Of a DNA stretch of 38,666 bases, positions 38,388 to 38,666 are shown piece by piece. The notes beneath the pieces are model-generated. The model saw only the letters and a list, made by a program, of their open reading frames with translations. It made no database searches and was not told the DNA's origin. This stretch comes from Rhodococcus tibetensis. Lineage in GTDB: Bacteria > Actinomycetota > Actinomycetes > Mycobacteriales > Mycobacteriaceae. Numbering within the stretch: position 1 is the first letter of the stretch; each line of letters begins with the position of its first letter. The stretch spans positions 1 to 38,666 of the forward strand of contig NZ_JANFQF010000034.1 in the NCBI RefSeq assembly GCF_024438035.1, in the 5' to 3' direction. The translations under genes and the position numbers were made by a program.

Positions 38388-38666
38388 TCAGCTCACCGCA
38401 ACCTTGTGTCCGTTGGTGGAGGCGCTGACGGCGGTGTCGCGGTACTGCCGGAGTTCCTGCCGCGCGATGGCGCGCTTGTGGACTTCGTCGGGACCGTCCG
38501 CCAGGCGCAGCGTGCGCAGGTGCGCCCAGGCCATGGCGAGGGGGAAGTCGTCGGTGACACCCGCGCCGCCGTGCACCTGAATCGCCCGATCGATGATCTT
38601 CAACGCAATGTTGGGCGCAGCCACCTTGATCGCCGCGATCTCCGTGCGCGCCTCCTTGTTGCCGAC
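38388..38666 (-). CDS. ACAD10/ACAD11-type acyl-CoA dehydrogenase (C-terminal part, cut by window edge)
   Basis: The last 92 residues of an acyl-CoA dehydrogenase; the frame is open to the window edge and the start lies outside. The helix [39 protein letters not shown] and [16 protein letters not shown] closely follow the C-terminus of ACAD10/ACAD11-type enzymes. The tail ends with a short polar extension. Next to an APH-fold kinase of the matching subgroup, it is the separate-gene equivalent of the fused mammalian protein. In the lva pathway the corresponding enzyme removes the 4-phosphate to give the enoyl-CoA. Confidence 0.88.
   Translation of the reverse strand, partial: VGNKEARTEIAAIKVAAPNIALKIIDRAIQVHGGAGVTDDFPLAMAWAHLRTLRLADGPDEVHKRAIARQELRQYRDTAVSASTNGHKVAVS

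Overview
The window is high-GC actinobacterial DNA from a Nocardiaceae-type genome, most likely Rhodococcus of the jostii/opacus kind. The evidence is the gene order argS-lysA-hom-thrC-thrB-rho-rpmE-prfA-prmC-sua5-wecA-atpBEFHAGDC-DUF2550 / cobalamin adenosyltransferase / murA, which is the order I know from Mycobacterium tuberculosis. It is combined with lineage differences: separate b and delta ATP synthase subunits, a c subunit unlike the mycobacterial one, and a large aerobic acyl-CoA catabolic operon. No insertion sequence, CRISPR array or phage gene was seen.

Region 1 (1-2192): the last base pairs hold a downstream region of murA that in relatives leads into the ribosomal RNA operon. 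murA (minus) and a PduO-type cobalamin adenosyltransferase (plus) diverge from a 54-bp gap in which both appear to be transcribed without a leader. Region 2 (2193-12479): a minus-strand block for the F1Fo ATP synthase with an AtpI-like protein, preceded by wecA (first sugar-phosphate transfer of cell-wall polymers) and the Sua5/YrdC tRNA-modification enzyme. Region 3 (12476-17582): translation and transcription termination genes prmC, prfA, rpmE and rho. Two good intrinsic terminators separate them, and the long rho leader carries a cysteine-rich small ORF. Region 4 (17583-24031): argS-lysA-hom-thrC-thrB, an aspartate-family amino-acid operon held together by 4-bp stop/start overlaps.

Region 5 (24032-29906): plus-strand membrane-anchored DUF3105 and DUF305 proteins (probably metal-binding, outside the membrane), a convergent phosphoketolase, a tRNA-Arg(CCG), and an alanine/opine-dehydrogenase-like enzyme.

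Region 6 (29980-38666): one tightly packed minus-strand operon of at least nine genes, cut by the right edge: ACAD10/11-type acyl-CoA dehydrogenase, SDR, ACAD10/11-type APH-fold kinase, SDR, two adjacent acyl-CoA dehydrogenases, quinone-oxidoreductase-like MDR, SDR, acyl-CoA ligase. The combination of ligase, SDR, APH-fold kinase and ACAD10/11-type dehydrogenase has the enzyme set of a 4-hydroxyacyl-CoA route (as in the Pseudomonas levulinate lva pathway and mammalian ACAD10/ACAD11), but in a different layout with extra enzymes. This is the most interesting system in the window; its substrate cannot be read from sequence. The operon ends at a 21-bp inverted repeat shared with the convergent dehydrogenase gene.
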